From contig JBGOTP010000285.1 in NCBI GenBank assembly GCA_041476545.1, forward strand, positions 1 through 6,705: a stretch of 6,705 nt of DNA, read 5' to 3'. Source of the stretch: JBGOTP01 sp041476545 (GTDB lineage: Bacteria; Acidobacteriota; Vicinamibacteria; Vicinamibacterales; CAVVIG01). A model generated the notes under the pieces. It did no database searches, was not told the origin of the DNA, and worked only from the letters and a program-made list of their open reading frames with translations. The translations under genes were made by a program, and so were the position numbers. Below are positions 6,271 to 6,705 of this stretch, piece by piece. The stretch's first letter is position 1; the number at the start of each line of letters is the position of its first letter.

Positions 6271-6705
6271 TCATCTCACAGCCGCGGCGGGCGATCGCGC
6301 AGGCAGATCGTTCTTGACGACGAGGCCGCCCTTCATCACGAATCGAACGCGCTGCATCTCGGTGAGGTCGGCGAGGGGGTTCCCGGCCACGGCGATCAGA
6401 TCGGCAAACTTGCCTTTCTCCACGCTCCCGATCTGCTCGACCCAGTTGTAGTTCAGCATGGCGGCCGCCGGAAGATAGGCTGTCTGCAGCGCCTGCACGG
6501 GCGTCATGCCCCACTTGACGAAGTACGGGAACTGGTCGGCCCCGATGCCGTGCGGAATCTGGGCCGATGTGGCGCCGCTCCCGAACACGATCGGCACGCC
6601 GGCGGCGTGCGCTTTCCGGAACGCCTGTTCCGCCATTTTCAGCCGGCTGTTCTTTCCACCGGTGACCTGAAGGTCCTTGGCCTCCCACCCGATCAGATCG
6701 TCAAC
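6271..6705 (-). CDS. Amidohydrolase-family protein (imidazolonepropionase-like), C-terminal part
   Basis: The leftward frame is open from the window edge to the TGA at 6273-6271, giving 145 codons including the stop; the N-terminal part lies outside. The Met at 6636 is internal to this open frame and probably not the start. The visible part is the end of a TIM-barrel metal hydrolase plus the closing small beta domain: VPIVFGSGATSAQIPHG (last barrel strand and loop), GMTPVQALQTAY, GSVEKGKFADLIAVAGNPL and VRFVMKGGLVVKND. These match the imidazolonepropionase/prolidase-like branch of amidohydrolases. Its members act on cyclic amides or X-Pro and X-Arg peptides, and many in Acidobacteriota are secreted. 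Where relatives have GTDA or GSDA, with Asp as a metal/catalytic residue at strand 8, this protein has GSGA. Its role is unknown, and it is convergent with, and probably unrelated to, the gentisate genes. Confidence 0.88.
   Translation of the reverse strand, partial: VDDLIGWEAKDLQVTGGKNSRLKMAEQAFRKAHAAGVPIVFGSGATSAQIPHGIGADQFPYFVKWGMTPVQALQTAYLPAAAMLNYNWVEQIGSVEKGKFADLIAVAGNPLADLTEMQRVRFVMKGGLVVKNDLPARSPAAAVR

Noticed and set aside
6271..6636. Treating the Met codon at 6636 as the start of a complete 121-residue protein
   Set aside because: The same frame continues open to the window edge with family-like sequence, and a 121-residue piece would lack most of the barrel. The gene is simply cut by the window.

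Overview
The window looks like part of a GC-rich bacterial chromosome, most likely from a soil Acidobacteriota (possibly Vicinamibacteria). That guess rests on the high-GC coding style, a TonB-dependent receptor with an N-terminal carboxypeptidase-regulatory-like domain, and an imidazolonepropionase-like amidohydrolase beside it. No rRNA or other marker gene is present to confirm it.

Layout. Three genes read leftward as a tight catabolic operon: a fumarylacetoacetate-hydrolase-family (FAH) ring-fission-product hydrolase (2097-1186), a bicupin gentisate 1,2-dioxygenase (1161-73) and, cut by the left edge, the first 23 codons of a maleate cis-trans isomerase (70-1). Two transport genes read rightward from a shared 59-bp divergent intergenic region: an aromatic-acid:H+ symporter of the major facilitator superfamily (2157-3515) and a TonB-dependent outer-membrane receptor (3570-6218). 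A leftward amidohydrolase, cut by the right edge, converges on the receptor (6705-6271). The 52 bp between those two genes hold a heptamer repeat with a five-tract G-quadruplex motif on the minus strand.

How the genes fit together (inference). The receptor and the symporter could carry an aromatic acid across the outer and inner membranes. The dioxygenase would open gentisate to maleylpyruvate. A maleate isomerase in the same operon suggests that the FAH-family enzyme hydrolyses maleylpyruvate directly to pyruvate and maleate, and that maleate is then isomerised to fumarate. This would be a thiol-independent gentisate route, unlike the glutathione- or mycothiol-dependent route through fumarylpyruvate. 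No pathway regulator and no upstream hydroxylase are visible. No stretch of 300 bases lacks a gene, and no RNA gene, CRISPR array or insertion sequence was seen.
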